DNA of 64,000 nt from Haematococcus lacustris (GCA_030144725.1 JASKMD010000027.1:673796-737795); one strand, 5' to 3'; counted from the first letter of the stretch, positions 39,601 through 52,379 are shown. The notes: generated by a model from the sequence alone, not told the origin. Made by a program: numbers and translations.

Positions 39601-41832
39601 AACCAATTTCCAGGTCCTGTATTGCAAACATGGCACACACTTGGGCACGTCCTCATGAGCATTGGGGTGCATGGGCACTCACTTTTCCACTATCGCCTCT
39701 GTCTTACTCTGTGTGGCCATATCACAGGGCACAACAGTTTTGGCCACGCAAAATCCACAACACACATCACGCACTGGGTGCATGCCTCCAACAGCAGCGT
39801 CTTGGCCTTCGCCTCCGTCGCCACCTGCACAGCATCAAGCAAAGCACACATACTCGGCCAACATGTAAAACTGCATACCTCAACCAGCATTGCAATGAGG
39901 TACATACCGGGTCTGCATTGCTGCCGCCGGGGATAGACCTTGCTAGGTCACGGGCCACCTCGTCAAACTGGTCATAGAATGTCTGGGACATTGCTTTCCA
40001 GGCCTTGGCAGCTTCCGGGTGCTTGCCTTCTGGCGTCTGGTCTGGTTTCTTCCAGTTCTCTGCGATCAGGGGTGCACGCAATGTCATGGGTTAGCTCCAC
40101 AGGGTCCTGATACCACACCACAGGGTCCTGCTGACACCTACAGGGTCCTGGCACCTCACCACAGGGTCCTGTTGCACACCTACAGGGTCCTGGCACCTCA
40201 CCACAGGGTCCTGGTGACCTGGGTGTGATAGTGGAACCACAGGGTCCTGGCCCAACACCACAGGGTCCTGGCTCCACTCACATGAGGCTGCTTTCAGCTG
40301 AGCAGCTAAAGGCAGGTATTGCTCCATGTCAGTGGGTACAACATCGTCATTGCTGAACGGGATGCCAGCCGCCACCGCTGCTGCCTTGCCTTCCAACAAC
40401 CGGCATCCAAACTTCGACTCCCACCCCCCATCTGCCTTCTGGGCCGCTTCTGCTTGACGAGGTGTCTGCGGCTTTCGGGCCAGCTGCTTAGGAGTGGTCG
40501 GACGTCTGACCCAATCGTATGACCTACACGTTCAAGCGTACCATGCCACAGGTGCATGATGGGTGGATGCATGCTATGGGTGCATACTAGGGGTTGCATG
40601 CTATGGGTGCATGCTATGGGTGCATGCTATGGATGCATGCTATGGGTGCATGCATGCTACCCACTTTTTGAATGCCGCCAGCAACATCCAGTAGCTCAGC
40701 AAAGCCAGGTAGGGTGGGTTGGCCTTGGTGAATTCCTTCCAAACGAGGCCGATGATTGCCCGCATGGGGACATTCCACCTGGCCTCCACCGAATTACTGC
40801 CCAGTTTGGGGTATTCCCCTGGTGCACAGCCGGGGATGGTGTACTGCACAACACACACCAATACTGATTCACTAACATGTACATCAGAGAGCAAATTAGG
40901 TTGGTTACATGGCTACACCATTCATTGCACAATCACCTGGCCCACAGAACGCGGGCACCACATCCGGATGTATTTGGGGGCGAACTTGCCCCAGAGACTG
41001 ACGGCATCTTTCTGCAAGGATGCATTGGGTATAGATAAGCAAGGTGACATGGGCAGTAATGAATTGAGGCTATGGTCAATTGCTGTGTGAACACTACACT
41101 AACCTCATATTTGCCCAACACGCTGAAGGGCTTGTCGGCGTTGGGTGCATGATGTCTGAACTGCAATCACATGGTCGCTACACATCACATGGCAACGTGA
41201 CACATGGCAACACATGGCAACGTGACACATGGCAACGTGACACATGGTCGCTACACATCACATGGCATCACATGGCAACGTGACCACAGGCAACGTGACA
41301 CCAGCAAATCAGGCAACATAGGCACGCAACACCATGCTCACCCGCGCATAGACGATCTTACTGAACTCATCGGGGACCTGCTTCCCCCCTTTGCGCGACC
41401 GTTTCTTGGCGGGCCCCTGCTTCTGCTTCTCTTCCTCCTCCTCCTCCTCCTCCCCCTCCATCTCCTCCTCCTCCGCCCCCTCCTCCTCCTCCCCCTCATC
41501 CTCCTCCCCCTCCCCCTCATCCTCCTCCCCCTCCCCCTCATCCTCCAGCTCCTCCTCCTCTCCCACCCCCTCCCCTTCATCACCAGAAGAGGCAAAAGGC
41601 TCAAGGGGCCGCCCCCTTGGTCGCTGGGCCAAAGGCAATTCATCGGACTCGTGCCCAGAGTCAGCTGTGCGAGGGACTGCAGCCTTAACCTGCAGCAACG
41701 ATAGTTCATGGAGTTAATGAACGCATGAAGGTGCCTGGCACGGTAAGGCATCGCGGCAGGCAGGCGGTATTGATACAGGAATTACTATACCTTCTTGGCG
41801 GTGGGCTTCTTGGCGAGCGTGTTGCGGTACAT
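36625..41832 (-). CDS. transposon-borne multi-exon protein with C-terminal 2-oxoglutarate/Fe(II) dioxygenase domain
   Basis: Exons that join well: 41832-41791 (MYRNTLAKKPTAKK), 41689-41342 (very acidic, then basic), 41160-41104, 41011-40937, 40843-40661. Further exons are near 40530-40280, 40062-39910, 39610-39450, 39370-38446 (20-residue Pro/Ala repeats), 38351-38289, 37979-37920, 37837-37469, and the last, 37323-36625. The last 232 residues carry an HxD (PHTDF; H at 37132-37134, D at 37126-37128), a GSHK loop, a distal His (NTVHAGN, 36865-36867) and Arg (CARLYGFG, 36826-36828). This is the metal- and 2OG-binding set of the double-stranded beta-helix dioxygenases. The substrate is unknown; a nucleic-acid oxygenase of the TET/JBP sort is one possibility because such genes ride on some fungal transposons. 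The N-terminal part is unrecognised, and splicing around 40280-40062 is unresolved. Confidence 0.6.
38860..39250 (-). repeat. 60-base coding repeat (20-residue Pro/Ala unit)
   Basis: Six to seven copies of a 60-base unit encode PAPSPAPQPSPAAGVQQP-like segments inside an exon of the dioxygenase gene. The frame is kept throughout. Confidence 0.85.
40094..40280 (+). repeat. terminal-array repeat units inside an intron of the dioxygenase gene
   Basis: About nine CACAGGGTCCTGGCACC/CTACAGGGTCCTG units, identical in type to the first block of the left terminal array and in the same orientation, sit between two exons of the minus-strand gene. Confidence 0.85.
40556..40660. repeat. GGGTGCATGCTAT short tandem repeat in intron
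   Basis: Units of about 13 bases (GGGTGCATGCTAT) abut the donor of the exon 40661-40843 on the minus strand. Confidence 0.8.
41165..41300. repeat. CACATGGCAACGTGA tandem repeat in intron
   Basis: CACATGGCAACGTGA/CACATGGTCGCTA units fill much of the intron between exons 2 and 3 of the dioxygenase-domain gene. Confidence 0.8.
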
Positions 41833-41982
41833 TTTTAAGGCTGTTGTTACGGGTTAGCAAGACGGCCACAACACGATGTAGCGGTGCTTACTCACAAAAT
41901 TCGAGTCCCCGCCACAGTTAACCAAAAGTCACTTTGTCGGCCACCAAGCGACGCCGGGTGGGTACACAGAGAGCGGGCCGCG
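41833..41982. promoter_or_regulatory. bidirectional promoter region of the two transposon genes
   Basis: Only about 150 bases separate the minus-strand ATG (41832) from the first plausible plus-strand ATG (41983; another in frame at 42058). Both genes must share or overlap promoters here. No clear TATA box is visible. Copies B and C lack this region. Confidence 0.55.
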
Positions 41983-44900
41983 ATGGCCAACGCGGGCCGC
42001 GATGGCCGGACACAATGCGATCATTTACTCTCCAGGCTTCCCAAGACACAGGCAATCATGGTGAAGACAGCCTTTCAATGCCTAGTGTGCGGAGAATCAG
42101 GCAGCAAAAGAGGAATGCGCACTCACTGTTCCAAGCGCCATCACCAGTTCGTGGGGGCTGAAGGCGCGAAGGCTTGGGCGGAGAGGCAGGCTAAGGCGAA
42201 AGCCCAGTCCCCTAACGCTCAGCAACACACATCGCAAGAGTCGGCAGTAAGATGTCGCTTGCATTTAGTTAGTACGGGCTGACGTACATGTGCGCATGAG
42301 GCAGCTAATGCGTGCACCTCATCGCGGACAATTTGCGCCGCAGGCCACATGTTGTCCGCATGTTGTGACGACATGTGTGCAGGGGAGCTGTGGAGATGGA
42401 GGAGGGGTGGATGAGGACGGGCAAGGAGATGGAGGAGGGGTGGCTGAGGACGGGCAAGGAGGCAGGGATCAGGGAGCCTCAGCGGGACAAGAGGGTGCCA
42501 GGATTCCAGAGGGTGCATGGAGGGGACAGGGAGGAGGGGACGAACAGCGTGGGAGGGGGGAGGAGGACAACAGGGAGGGACAGCGCGGAGACAGAGAAGA
42601 GGGGGGTGTAGGAGGAAGGGGAGGAGTCGACGGAGGAGGGGACGGAGGTGGTAGTGATGACAGTGGGAGAGAAGACAGTGATGAGGAAGGGGAAGGGTAT
42701 CCAGGAGGTCCCGGGGGTCCAGGAGGTCCAGCAGGTCCAGGAGGTCCAGGAGGTCCAGGAGCTCCGGGGGGTCCAGAGGGGGATGAAGGAGGGGGGGATG
42801 GCGCCAGGGCACGTCGAAGCAAGGTGTTCAAGCTTGATGCCAACCTTCACCAACCCGTGTTCAGGTACTTAGAAATAACAGATATTAGTATCACAAGCAG
42901 TGAGTTGTTCAATATAGTAGTTGCTTGTCATTGTGCATGCCATTACAGGAACTGCCCCTTGACAGGCAAGGACCTGTTGGACAGGCTGAGCCAGCTTTTG
43001 GACATGAGGCTGACCAAGGAGCAGATGAAGGGGGTGTTGAAGCTGATCCGTGCGCTACTTGCAAACCAGCCTGATCTCAACCTCATCACCAGCTTCTACC
43101 AGCTGATGAGTTTGCAGGGCGTCCAGCACGCAAATGAGTACGAGGTGCATGTGTGCAACGCGGGCAAGGACAACAAGGCCAACAACAAGTACTGCCCAGG
43201 CTTCACCTACCCGAAGATACGACGGTGAGATCAGGGGGAAGGGTGTGGATTAGGCTATGCATGCATGGCGCATTACACATGGTGTTTGTTGGGGTCAAGG
43301 TTGCCTTCATGTGCATGCATGCATAGGTCTGAGTGGCTCGCCCACCAGGATGACAAGTGCGACTACTGTGAGACGCCTCGCTTCCATGTGAACAAGAAAA
43401 AAGGTGAAACATATCTACATGGGCATGGTGAAGCTCTATTGACACTTGTACAGGTATACATGGGTTGTATGCTGCCCCTTGCTTGGTTACAGGGAGCCCA
43501 CAGGAGTTCACCTTGAGGCCTCGGTGGAGCATGTCTCTGTTCGGCTGGGACACAGTGGTGAAGAACATCATGGAGCGCAAGGACGTGATGACCTGGTTTA
43601 GGCGAGCTCGGGGCGTGGACCCACCTGCTGGCTCTTTCCGGGCAAGTGAGTAGGCATGGGTTGACCATGGCATAGAATTGACCGCATAGCCAGGTGATTA
43701 GAACAGAGGCATGCATAATGTCATGATGTTGTTGTTTGGCAGGCCCTGCATGGCGAGAGATGCAGCCCAAGCTACCAGAGGTTGTGGCCACCTCCCCCAA
43801 CACAGCCCACTTCATGATTGGGGTTGACTGGATGACCATGGGCAAGAACGGCACCTGGTCAGTGGGTGTGATTCTGTTGAGGCTGCTGGATGTGCCGGCT
43901 GAGGTGTGCGGCAAGCGGGCGTGCAGCTCAGTGCTGGCCGTCATCAACGGAGGAAAGCACCAGTCTCACCTGACAGGCTACATGAAGGCCATCTGCCAGG
44001 AAGTCAGCAAGCACATCGAGGGCCCGGGTGACCTGGGTGTGATAGTGGAGCCACACCCAGGCCCAGGTGTTGATGGTGTGGCTCCCGCCCGTGTTGAGCC
44101 TGTCCGCATCCATGGAGTCCCAGTGGTATCGATCGCTGATACCCCAGCCACGTGAGTGAGACAAAGGCCAACAGCTTGCACCTACAAATGATTCCACCAC
44201 CTCCCAGTCCAGTCTATCCCTATACAACTTGTACCCTTCCATGTACCACCCACAAACATATTACAACCATTGAGGAATGAATTGCGTGATTGTGTGCATG
44301 TAGAGCCACTTTGACCAGGGGCATGGGCCACAGCGCCCTGAAGATGTGCTACAACTGCAACATCAGCAAGCCCCCCAACCCCCCTACAGAGAAGGCGCCC
44401 CTTGGCTACGACTCGCCAACGCTGCAGACCCTACCAGGCTCCAACCGGGAGGTATGGAACACTTGACACACACATCAGCATGTGATATTGAAATCAGACA
44501 CGAGGATCCCTGGGCACACACCATCCTTGCTTGCGGTGGCGGACTGCAGGAGTATGTGCTCATCTATGACGTGCGCATGAAGTTCACCCACGAGCAGATC
44601 ATGAGCCGTGGTGCCCCCTTCATCCATGGGTGGTCCCAAGGCGAACCTAGGGTGGTGGGCTGCCACGCCCAGCCCCTCCTGCCCCTGCTGCTGCAACACC
44701 TGGACGCCCGGCTCGCCCACCTGGTGCCTGTGTACCACAGCTTCATGTATGGCTTGCTCAAGCACCAGCTGGAGTGGTTCATGAGTGCAGATGGCCTTCA
44801 CATTGATGTGAGGCGTGAGATATTGAAGCGTGGAGCAGCCATTCAATCCCCATCTGACTTGGGACGGGACCTGGGAGACCTTGCCAACCGCACGTAAGCC

Positions 44901-46742
44901 ATAATCATGTTGTGCAGTATGTCATAATCATATCACAACTGAATGGCAAGGATGATGACAATGCAAGGTGCATGTCATGACACGCTTATGATTGCCCTGG
45001 TGCTGCAATGCCCATGACATCATGCAGTGGATGGCGCATGGAGGACTACAAGCACTGGTATGTGCACTTCTCACCCATCGTGTTGCGGGGCAACCTTTTG
45101 CCAGAGCCCTACCGTGGGTTGTGGACAGCCTTGGAGGGCGCTATGCTGCACTACTTGACACCAGGTAAATAACCAACAAGCATCTACAGGCACGGTCCCA
45201 TGATGACTAACATATACCTAACAATCCCTCGGTGCATGATGACTAACATATACCTAACAATGAGGATTTGTGTGCCCAATTCAGGCTCGGAGAACAGCGC
45301 CACACCAGCGGGGATGGAGGCAGGCTATGCACATCTGAAGACCTATGCAGCCAGGTTGGAGCGCTGCCGCCGTGATCCTCTGCTTCCAGCTGCGCATGGC
45401 GACAACAAGGACAAGCTGTCTGTGCCTACTGACCAAGTCTGCCCCAACCTCCACACAACGGCCTGCAGGTGAGAGTTTTAACAGTAGCATGCAAACCAAC
45501 CTTACCAATCAACAATGCATGCATCTGCAGGCAGACCATGCATCAACATGATATCATGGCTGTGGTGTGCACAGGCTGTACATGCAAGAGAGCAATGTGG
45601 GCAGGACATACCTGTTTGGCGAGCTCTGGATCGAGCGTGACCTGCATGAGTTGAAGTCCATCACCACCAGCGGCATTCCTGGAGCACAGCTGGATGCCCA
45701 CATTGCCATGCGGGTGGCCGGGCATAACGCCAGCAAGAGGCTGCTTGACCGGGCTGAGCCGGAGGCACAGCAGGACTACAAGGCCCGCCTGAAGGATGAG
45801 CTGACACAGGAAGGGCAGCAGGCCCTGCTGCTGGGAGCGGGCAGTGCAGAGTGCCCACTGCAGAACAGCCCGGGTGCCATGATGAGGGGCTGCATGAAGG
45901 CAGTCCAGGATCTGCAGAAAAGCGACGAGGCCACCCCATGGCGCCCATGGCACGTCAAGCAGGTGTTCGGTGAGGCCCTAAATGCAAGGGAGACAGAGGA
46001 GGAGGCCAAGGAGGCTCCACGGGTCGCTGCACCCCCGTATCCAGTGCGGTACTACCAGCGAGCAGACTGCAATGGCACCATTGTGTTCAGCAGTGTGTAC
46101 AAACGCCCCTCAACCCGCAACAACACCTGGGTCAGCATCCCGTTCAGGCTCGATGACGACAAGTGGGCCATTTGGGCTGGCCATGTGCAGTTCTGGGTTC
46201 GTTTGGAGCACCCCAAGCTGCCTGGGGTGTTCCTACGCTTAGCAGTCAGCCGCATCTACTTGACCCGCCCTACATCCCACCCCTCATGTTTGGCAGCAAC
46301 TGGTCAGGCTGTTCCCAGGCCACAGCAAGCAGCAGGAGCTGAAGCAGCGGCTAACGCAGGAGGTCAGGGGGGGGGAGAGCCACCAGGAGACGGAGATGCA
46401 GAAGGTGCTGCTGGGCCCAGCGGTATAGGTGGGCCACAGCAGCACAGGTCAGCAAAGCGTGGGGTGGAGCAGGCAGCAGCGGAGGCAGCCACCACAGGTG
46501 GCACCAGGAAGTCCCAGATGCTTGCAGCCGGTGCATCACAGCGGCAGGCTGACCCCCTTCCACCTGTTCAGGACCGCCCGCAGCAGTCAGCCATGGGCAG
46601 CATGCACCAGGGCTATGGAGATGAGCATTGGTATATGTTTGATGCCACCAAGATCTTCACAGTCTTTGTGACCAGCTTTGAGGACGGGGAAGGCTACGGC
46701 CGTATGTTCTTTGTGCCAGCGCACAGCCTCAGCCGCAGCTAG
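41983..46742 (+). CDS. Tnp2/CACTA-like transposase, copy A (full length, 11 exons)
   Basis: Exons 41983-42246, 42383-42864, 42949-43224, 43327-43403, 43493-43645, 43743-44151, 44304-44451, 44550-44893, 45028-45164, 45285-45468 and 45575-46742 all join in phase with GT-AG borders, giving 1213 residues. The N-terminus has a C2H2-like finger (FQCLVCGESGSKRG, HCSKRHH), then a Glu/Gly-rich region and a collagen-like PGGPGGP tract. The core follows the Tnp2 order: CDYC, a GVDWMTMG segment matching the family's ADGFNPFG site, IADTPATATLTRGMG followed by CYNC (family xDxPAxxxLSGWxxKG...CPxC), MEDYKHW...LPEPYRGLW, and VCPNLHTTACRLY...YLFGELWIERD (family NLHxLxH...FxxER). It should cut and paste the element by a DDE mechanism in the nucleus. 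The C-terminus is low complexity. Similarity is by motif order only, so distant. Confidence 0.72.
42690..42775 (+). repeat. GGTCCAGGA coding repeat (collagen-like Gly-Pro tract)
   Basis: Nine-base units encode GlyProGly-type triplets in exon 2 of the transposase. The tract is also present in copies B (48160-48238) and C (53534-53612). Confidence 0.85.
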
Positions 46743-46917
46743 TCATACATCAATCACGGTACTGCACCTAGTAAGAACGGATGACAGAATAGATGCTCGT
46801 AATGCTGTTCCTGTTCTGTGGTTGCCGGGGCTGCGTCACTGTCATGTTGCTGCTGCAGCCATTGTCACACCATCAGCAACTAGTGATAGAATGCCTTAGC
46901 TACCTAGCGGTGAGACC

Positions 46918-47897
46918 TGTATGACCCTGTAGACGAGTGTCGTAGGACCCTGTAGGCGTGCGGCAGAACCCTGTAGACGTGGGTCACAGGACCCTGTAGC
47001 CGTGCGGCAGAACCCTGTAGACGTGTGTCGCAGGACCCTGTAGGCGTGCGGCAGAACCCTGCAGAAGTGTGTCATAGGACCCTGTAGGCGTGCGGCAGAA
47101 CCCAATAGACATGTGTCGCAGGACCCTGTAGCCGTGCGGCAGAACCCTGTAGACGTGGGTCGCACAACCCTGTAGGCGTGCGGCAGAACCCTGTAGACAA
47201 ACGTTGCAGGACCCTGTAGGCGTGCGGCAGGACCCTGTAGACATGTGTCGCAGGACCCTGTAGCCGTGCGGCAGAACCCTGTAGACGTGGGTCGCACAAC
47301 CCTGTAGGCGTGCGGCAGAACCCTGTAAACAAATGTCGTAGGACCCTGTAGGCGTGCGGCAGAACCCTGTAGACGTGTGTCGTAGGACCCTGTAGGCATG
47401 CGGCAGGACCCTGTGGACAAACGTCGCAGGACCCTGTAGGCGTGCGGCAGAACCTTGTAGCCTAATGTAGCAGGACCCTGTAGCCGTGCGGCAGAACCCT
47501 GTAGCCAAACGTCGCAAGACCCTGTAGGCGTGCGGCAGGACCCTGTAGCCTAATGTAGCAGGACCCTGTAGCCGTGCGGCAGAACCCTGTAGCCAAACGT
47601 CGCAGGACCCTGTAGGCGTGCGGCAGAACCCTGTGGCCTAATGTAGCAGGACCCTGTAGGCGTGCGGCAGAACCCTGTAGACGTGGGTCGCACAACCCTG
47701 TAGGCGTGCGGCAGGACCCTGTAGACATACGTCGCAGGACCCTGTAGGCGTGCGGCAGGACCCTGTAGACTAATGTCGTACGACCCTGTAGCCGTGCGGC
47801 AGAACCCTGTAGCCTAATGTCGCAGGACCCTGTAGCCGTGCGGCAGAACCCTGTGGCCTAGGACCCTGTACAGGGTCGGTAGGACCCTGTACAGGGT
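46918..47897 (-). repeat. right terminal minisatellite array after transposase copy A
   Basis: About 47 units of ACCCTGTAG-GCGTGCGGCAGA and ACCCTGTAG-ACGTGNGTCGCAGG, the reverse complement of the second block of the left array. It ends with palindromic cores at 47863-47876 and 47884-47897. It is about 88 bases longer than the array after copy B because of extra units near 47517-47605. Confidence 0.9.
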
Positions 47898-48048
47898 TAG
47901 GTAACTTTTCAAATAGTTATAACATCGCAACAACTTGGAGTTTTTCAATGATTACAACGGCGATGAGTCGGCCTTTCCTGGGGCTATCTGCAGTATGCCT
48001 CCCGGGAGGAAATGACGTAGGCGACTTCCGGCCTTAATCGGCGCGAGT
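47898..48048. other. unit junction after copy A
   Basis: About 150 bases of unique, more AT-rich sequence (CAAATAGTTATAACATCG) follow the last palindrome and then switch abruptly at 48049 into the middle of transposase exon 2. The identical junction recurs at 53272-53422. This may be the element's true 3' edge or flanking DNA caught in the duplication. Confidence 0.6.
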
Positions 48049-51000
48049 GGAGACAGAGAAGAGGGGGGTGTAGGAGGAAGGGGAGGAGTCGACGGAGGAG
48101 GGGACGGAGGTGGTAGTGATGACAGTGGGAGTGAAGACAGTGATGAGGAAGGGGAAGGGTATCCAGGAGGTCCCGGGGGTCCAGGAGGTCCAGCAGGTCC
48201 AGGAGGTCCAGGAGGTCCAGGAGGTCCGGGGGGTCCAGAGGGGGATGAAGGAGGGGGGGATGGCGCCAGGGCACGTCGAAGCAAGGTGTTCAAGCTAGAT
48301 GCCAACCTTCACCAACCCGTGTTCAGGTACTTAGAAATAACAGATATTAGTATCACAAGCAGTGAGTTGTTCAATATAGTAGTTGCTTGTCATTGTGCAT
48401 GCCATTACAGGAACTGCCCCTTGACAGGCAAGGACCTGTTGGACAGGCTGAGCCAGCTTTTGGACATGAGGCTGACCAAGGAGCAGATGAAGGGGGTGTT
48501 GAAGCTGATCCGTGCGCTACTTGCAAACCAGCCTGATCTCAACCTCATCACCAGCTTCTACCAGCTGATGAGTTTGCAGGGCGTCCAGCACGCAAATGAG
48601 TACGAGGTGCATGTGTGCAACGCGGGCAAGGACAACAAGGCCAACAACAAGTACTGCCCAGGCTTCACCTACCCGAAGATACGACGGTGAGATCAGGGGA
48701 AAGGGTGTGGATTAGGCTATGCATGCATGGCGCATTACACATGGTGTTTGTTGGGGTCAAGGTTGCCTTCATGTGCATGCATGCATAGGTCTGAGTGGCT
48801 CGCCCACCAGGATGACAAGTGCGACTACTGTGAGACGCCTCGCTTCCATGTGAACAAGAAAAAAGGTGAAACCAATCTACATGGGCATGGTGAAGCTCTA
48901 TTGACACTTGTACAGGTATACATGGGTTGTATGCTGCCCCTTGCTTGGTTACAGGGAGCCCACAGGAGTTCACCTTGAGGCCTCGGTGGAGCATGTCTCT
49001 GTTCGGCTGGGACACAGTGGTGAAGAACATCATGGAGCGCAAGGACGTGATGACCTGGTTTAGGCGAGCTCGGGGCGTGGACCCACCTGCTGGCTCTTTC
49101 CGGGCAAGTGAGTAGGCATGGGTTGACCATGGCATAGAATTGACCGCATAGCCAGGTGATTAGAACAGAGGCATGCATAATGTCATGATGTTGTTGTTTG
49201 GCAGGCCCTGCATGGCGAGAGATGCAGCCCAAGCTACCAGAGGTTGTGGCCACCTCCCCCAACACAGCCCACTTCATGATTGGGGTTGACTGGATGACCA
49301 TGGGCAAGAACGGCACCTGGTCAGTGGGTGTGATTCTGTTGAGGCTGCTGGATGTGCCGGCTGAGGTGTGCGGCAAGCGGGCGTGCAGCTCAGTGCTGGC
49401 CGTCATCAACGGAGGAAAGCACCAGTCTCACCTGACAGGCTACATGAAGGCCATCTGCCAGGAAGTCAGCAAGCACATCGAGGGCCCGGGTGACCTGGGT
49501 GTGATAGTGGAGCCACACCCAGGCCCAGGTCTTGATGGTGTGGCTCCCGCCCGTGTTGAGCCTGTCCGCATCCATGGAGTCCCAGTGGTATCGATCGCTG
49601 ATACCCCAGCCACGTGAGTGAGACAAAGGCCAACAGCTTGCACCTACAAATGATTCCACCACCTCCCAGTCCAGTCTATCCCAATACAACTCGTACCCTG
49701 CCATGTACCACCCACAAACATATTACAACCATTGAGGAATGAATTGCGTGATTGTGTGCATGTAGAGCCACTTTGACCAGGGGCATGGGCCACAGCGCCC
49801 TGAAGATGTGCTACAACTGCAACATCAGCAAGCCCCCCAACCCCCCTACAGAGAAGGCGCCCCTTGGCTACGACTCGCCAACGCTGCAGACCCTACCAGG
49901 CTCCAACCGGGAGGTATGGAACACTTGACACACACATCAGCATGTGCTATTGAAATCAGACACAAGGATCACTTGGCACACACCATCCTTGCTTGCGGTG
50001 GCGGACTGCAGGAGTATGTGCTCATCTATGACGTGCGCATGAAGTTCACCCACGAGCAGATCATGAGCCGTGGTGCCCCCTTCATCCATGGGTGGTCCCA
50101 AGGCGAACCTAGGGTGGTGGGCTGCCACGCCCAGCCCCTCCTGCCCCTGCTGCTGAAACACCTGGACGCCCGGTTGGCCCACCTGGTGCCTGTGTACCAC
50201 AGCTTCATGTATGGCTTGCTCAAGCACCAGCTGGAGTGGTTCATGAGTGCAGATGGCCTTCACATTGATGTGAGGCGTGAGATATTGAAGCGTGGAGCAG
50301 CCATTCAATCCCCATCTGACTTGGGACGGGACCTGGGAGACCTTGCCAACCGCACGTAAGCCATAATCATGTTGTGCAGTATGTCATAATCATATCACAA
50401 CTGAATGGCAAGGATGATGACAATGCAAGGTGCATGTCATGACACGCTTATGATTGCCCTGGTGCTGCAATGCCCATGTCATCATGCAGTGGATGGCGCA
50501 TGGAGGACTACAAGCACTGGTATGTGCACTTCTCACCCATCGTGTTGCGGGGCAACCTTTCGCCAGAGCCCTACCGTGGGTTGTGGACAGCCTTGGAGGG
50601 CGCTATGCTGCACTACTTGACACCAGGTAAATAACAAACAAGCATCTACAGGCACGGTCCCATGATGACTAACATATACCTAACAATCCCCCGGTGCATG
50701 ATGACTAACATATACCTAACAATGAGGATTTGTCTGCCCAATTCAGGCTCGGAGAACAGCGCCACACCTGCGGGGATGGCGGCAGGCTATGCACATCTGA
50801 AGACCTATGCAGCCAGGTTGGAGCGCTGCCGCCGTGATCCTCTGCTTCCAGCTGCGCATGGCGACAACAAGGACAAGCTGTCTGTGCCTACTGACCAAGT
50901 CTGCCCAAACCTCCACACAACGGCCTGCAGGTGAGAGTTTTAACAGTAACATGCAGGCCAACCTTACCAATCAACAATGCATGCATCTGCAGGCAGACCA

Positions 51001-52204
51001 TGCATCAACATGATATCATGGCTGTGGTGTGCACAGGCTGTACATGCAAGAGAGCAATGTGGGCAGGACATACCTGTTTGGCGAGCTCTGGATCGAGCGT
51101 GACCTGCATGACTTGAAGTCCATCACCACCAGCGGCATTCCTGGAGCCCAGCTGGATGCCCACATTGCCATGCGGGTGGCCGGGCATAACGCCAGCAAGA
51201 GGCTGCTTGACCGGGCTGAGCCGGAGGCACAGCAGGACTACAAGGCCCGCCTGAAGGATGAGCTGACACAGGAAGGGCAGCAAGCCCTGCTGCTGGGAGC
51301 GGGCAGTGCAGAGTGCCCACTGCAGAACAGCCCGGGTGCCATGATGAGGGGCTGCATGAAGGCAGTCCAGGATCTGCAGAAAAGCGACGAGGCCACCCCA
51401 TGGCGGCCATGGCACGTCAAGCAGGTGTTCGGTGAGGCCCTAAATGCAAGGGAGGCAGAGGAGGAGGCCAAGGAGGCTCCACGGGTCGCTGCACCCCCGT
51501 ATCCAGTGCGGTACTACCAGCGAGCAGACTGCAATGGCACCATTGTGTTCAGCAGTGTGTACAAACGCCCCTCAACCCGCAACAACACCTGGGTCAGCAT
51601 CCCGTTCAGGCTCGATGACGACAAGTGGGCCATTTGGGCTGGCCATGTGCAGTTCTGGGTTCGTTTGGAGCACCCCAAGCTGCCTGGGGTGTTCCTACGC
51701 CTAGCAGTCAGCCGCATCTACTTGACCCGCCTTACATCCCACCCCTCATGTTTGGCAGCAACTGGTCAGGCTGTTCCCAGGCCACAGCAAGCAGCAGGAG
51801 CTGGAGCAGCGGCTAACGCAGGAGGTCAGGGGGGGGGAGAGCCACCAGGAGACGGAGATGCAGAAGGGGTTGCTGGGCCCAGCGGTATAGGTGGGCCACA
51901 GCAGCACAGGTCAGCAAAGCGTGGGGTGGAGCAGGCAGCAGCGGAGGCAGCCACCACAGGTGGCACCAGGAAGTCCCAGAGGCTTGCAGCCGGTGCATCA
52001 CAGCGGCAGGCTGACCCCCTTCCACCTGTTCAGGACCGCCCGCAGCAGTCAGCCATGGGCAGCATGCACCAGGGCTATGGAGATGAGCATTGGTATATGT
52101 TTGATGCCACCAAGATCTTCACAGTCTTTGTGACCAGCTTTGAGGACGGGGAAGGCTACGGCCGTATGTTCTTTGTGCCAGCGCACAGCCTCAGCCGCAG
52201 CTAG
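48049..52204 (+). pseudogene. Tnp2-like transposase, copy B (5'-truncated tandem copy)
   Basis: A near-identical repeat of copy A from the site equivalent to 42587: partial exon 2 (48049-48326), then 48411-48686, 48789-48865, 48955-49107, 49205-49613, 49766-49913, 50012-50355, 50490-50626, 50747-50930 and 51037-52204. The offset from copy A is a constant 5462, so there is no net indel. Exon 1, the zinc finger, the promoter and 204 bases of exon 2 are missing. The rest is open with intact splice sites. It can be expressed only from a new promoter, with an internal start such as the ATG at 48286. Confidence 0.75.
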
Positions 52205-52379
52205 TCATACATCAATCACGGTACTGCACCTAGTAAGAACGGATGACAGAATAGATGCTCGTAATGCTGTTCCTGTTCTGTGGTTGCCGGGGCTGCGTCA
52301 CTGTCATGTTGCTGCTGCAGCCATTGTCACACCATCAGCAACTAGTGATAGAATGCCTTAGCTACCTAGCGGTGAGACC

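Noticed and set aside
42865..42948. Reading through the segment YLEITDISITS as coding
   Set aside because: It is open by chance in all copies, but GT-AG borders join FR to NCPLTG in phase and the segment is AT-rich like the other introns; retention cannot be excluded.
46896..47728. Minus-strand frames encoding TGFCRTPTGSCD-like repeats, and their plus-strand equivalents at 35274-36665
   Set aside because: Translations of the terminal minisatellite; the unit length leaves several frames open.
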